NCBI GenBank assembly: GCA_900549015.1
Contig: URMH01000029.1
Coordinates: 1 to 33,508, forward strand
Direction of reading: 5' to 3'
Origin: an uncultured Blautia sp.
GTDB lineage: Bacteria; Bacillota; Clostridia; Lachnospirales; Lachnospiraceae
DNA: 33,508 nucleotides
Every line of letters starts with the position of its first letter. Positions within the stretch are counted from its first letter, which is position 1. This document shows, piece by piece, positions 32,656 to 33,508 of the stretch. The notes beneath the pieces were generated by a model. That model ran no database searches. It was not told the DNA's origin and saw only the letters and a program-made list of their open reading frames with translations. Position numbers and translations under genes: made by a program.

Positions 32656-33336
32656 CTAATCCTGTCTTTTGAACTCTTTTACCTCACATACTGTCAAAAC
32701 TCCGTCTTTTACAGAAAACCTGATGTCCTGATCTCCGAAAGGCATTCCGTAAATCCGCTCCGGGTCATTCTGGTATCCCGGTCTTGGATCCTCTTTTAAA
32801 ACAGCAAGCACCGCCTCTCTTTTTTCCTGTGGGATTTTAAAAAGCAATTCTTCTGAAATGTTCACGGTCAGACTGTGTTCCTTTGTCTCTTTTGTAAAAC
32901 CGCCCTCTGCGTCAGGATGACAGTCTGTCTCAACGTACGGCTTAATATCGTAGACAGGCGTTCCGTCCATAAGGTCTGCCCCTGAAATATGAAGAACCGG
33001 ACCGAGTTCCTGATTCATTTCAATTTTTTCCAGTTTTACGCTGGAAAGCCCGATGGGATTGGGGCGAAAGGGGGAGCGTGTGGCAAAGACGCCTTTTCGC
33101 ACGTTTCCGCCAAGACGGGGCGGGCGTACTGTTGGAGACCACCCCTTATCCGCCGCCTCCGAAAATTCCCATAAAAGCCAGATATAGCTGAATTCTTCCA
33201 GTCCCCGAAATACATCGGGATTCCGGTACTCAGGTTCCATAATTACCATTGCTTTTAACTCCTCCACCCTTCCGCTCTGTCTGGGAATCCCGAATTTTAC
33301 AGGGAAATCACTTTTTACACGGGCAATTATTTTCAT
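32656..33336 (-). CDS. trmO: tRNA (N6-threonylcarbamoyladenosine37-N6)-methyltransferase, TrmO/TsaA family
   Basis: TrmO methylates N6-threonylcarbamoyladenosine at position 37 of tRNA-Thr species using S-adenosylmethionine. The 226 residues contain the UPF0066 beta-barrel with FGIPRQSGRV, LEEFSYIWLLWEFSEA, the signature RKGVFATRSPFRPNPIGLSS and DGTPVYDIKPYVE, plus a C-terminal extension with DPRPGYQNDPERIYGM. AAAAGGAGA precedes the ATG. A TATAAT (33390-33395) lies upstream on this strand without a clear -35. The gene is divergent from the alanine symporter gene. Confidence 0.93.
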   Translation of the reverse strand: MKIIARVKSDFPVKFGIPRQSGRVEELKAMVIMEPEYRNPDVFRGLEEFSYIWLLWEFSEAADKGWSPTVRPPRLGGNVRKGVFATRSPFRPNPIGLSSVKLEKIEMNQELGPVLHISGADLMDGTPVYDIKPYVETDCHPDAEGGFTKETKEHSLTVNISEELLFKIPQEKREAVLAVLKEDPRPGYQNDPERIYGMPFGDQDIRFSVKDGVLTVCEVKEFKRQD

Positions 33337-33424
33337 GCGCTGTTCTCCTTTTCACTTTTTTGTATACTTTTTCCATAAATCATGGTATGATTATAACACG
33401 TTATTGTTGTAAAGGAGAAAAAAT

Positions 33425-33508
33425 ATGTTGGAGCTGATAAAAAACATCAACGGTGCAGTGAATAATTTTATCTGGGGCGTTCCTGCTATGATCTGTATTA
33501 TCGGCGTC
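33425..33508 (+). CDS. Alanine:cation symporter family (AGCS) protein, N-terminus only
   Basis: Only 28 codons are visible before the window ends. They read MLELIKNINGAVNNFIWGVP followed by AMICIIGV, which matches the N-terminus and first membrane segment of sodium:alanine/glycine symporters (VNNFVWG-P motif). AAAGGAG lies about 8 bases before the ATG. Possible -10 sequences TATGAT (33386-33391) and TATAAC (33392-33397) overlap the opposing TATAAT of trmO, but no good -35 is seen. Confidence 0.7.
   Translation, partial: MLELIKNINGAVNNFIWGVPAMICIIGV

Noticed and set aside
1..33508. A new multi-gene defence or biosynthetic system
   Set aside because: All recognisable genes are core metabolism, replication, translation or single accessory genes; no cluster of linked unknown genes is present.

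Overview
The window is a dense, mostly minus-strand stretch of chromosomal housekeeping DNA. It looks like a low-to-moderate GC Firmicute of class Clostridia, most likely Lachnospiraceae. The reasons are the Gram-positive PolC-type DNA polymerase, class III fructose-1,6-bisphosphatase, the cysS-mrnC-rlmB-sigH block, a PurF-like paralogue of the clostridial MGGIFG type, AGGAGG ribosome binding sites before almost every gene, and consensus sigma-A promoters. No phage, insertion sequence, CRISPR array or resistance island was seen. No gap between genes exceeds about 215 bases.

Layout, left to right. (1) comM -> dprA -> topA (minus, bases 1-4331; topA runs off the left edge) is a DNA uptake/processing and topology operon. 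It is transcribed divergently from a small HTH regulator gene (4521-4763, plus), and the two promoters appear to share one palindromic -35 hexamer. (2) 4791-15055 (minus): a small membrane protein, ispG, polC and class III fbp form one tight operon. A PurF-like protein lacking the catalytic cysteine and a YARHG-domain membrane-anchored protein follow, each with its own promoter, ending at a terminator shared with the HTH gene. (3) ilvE (15245-16270) is the only long complete plus-strand gene and is isolated by a bidirectional terminator. (4) 16326-18664 (minus): a tRNA-Thr(GGT) with a near-perfect promoter lies directly upstream of glnS and a four-cluster ferredoxin. (5) 18668-23711 (minus): sn-glycerol-1-phosphate dehydrogenase, ispF, cysS, mrnC, rlmB and sigH form one operon with short gaps or overlaps. 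(6) 23785-27705 (minus): ridA, a secreted class A beta-lactamase-fold protein with aromatic/glycine repeats, and glmS are single genes, each with its own promoter. (7) 27707-33336 (minus): a RecB-like nuclease fused to an XPD/DinG-type helicase, a decayed GNAT acetyltransferase, lysC, a DUF2325 protein behind an inverted-repeat operator, and trmO. The start of an alanine:cation symporter gene (plus) runs off the right edge.

Most genes are ordinary core functions: replication, isoprenoid precursors (ispG and ispF), tRNA charging and modification, rRNA modification, sporulation sigma factor, amino sugar and amino acid synthesis. The points most worth a second look are the shared-promoter HTH/comM switch, the Cys-less PurF paralogue, the nuclease-helicase fusion, the DUF2325 leader with three half-sites that can also form alternative hairpins, the double-lesion GNAT pseudogene, the tRNA-Thr/glnS linkage, and the serine hydrolase with no visible class A general base. 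I did not find a clearly new multi-gene system.
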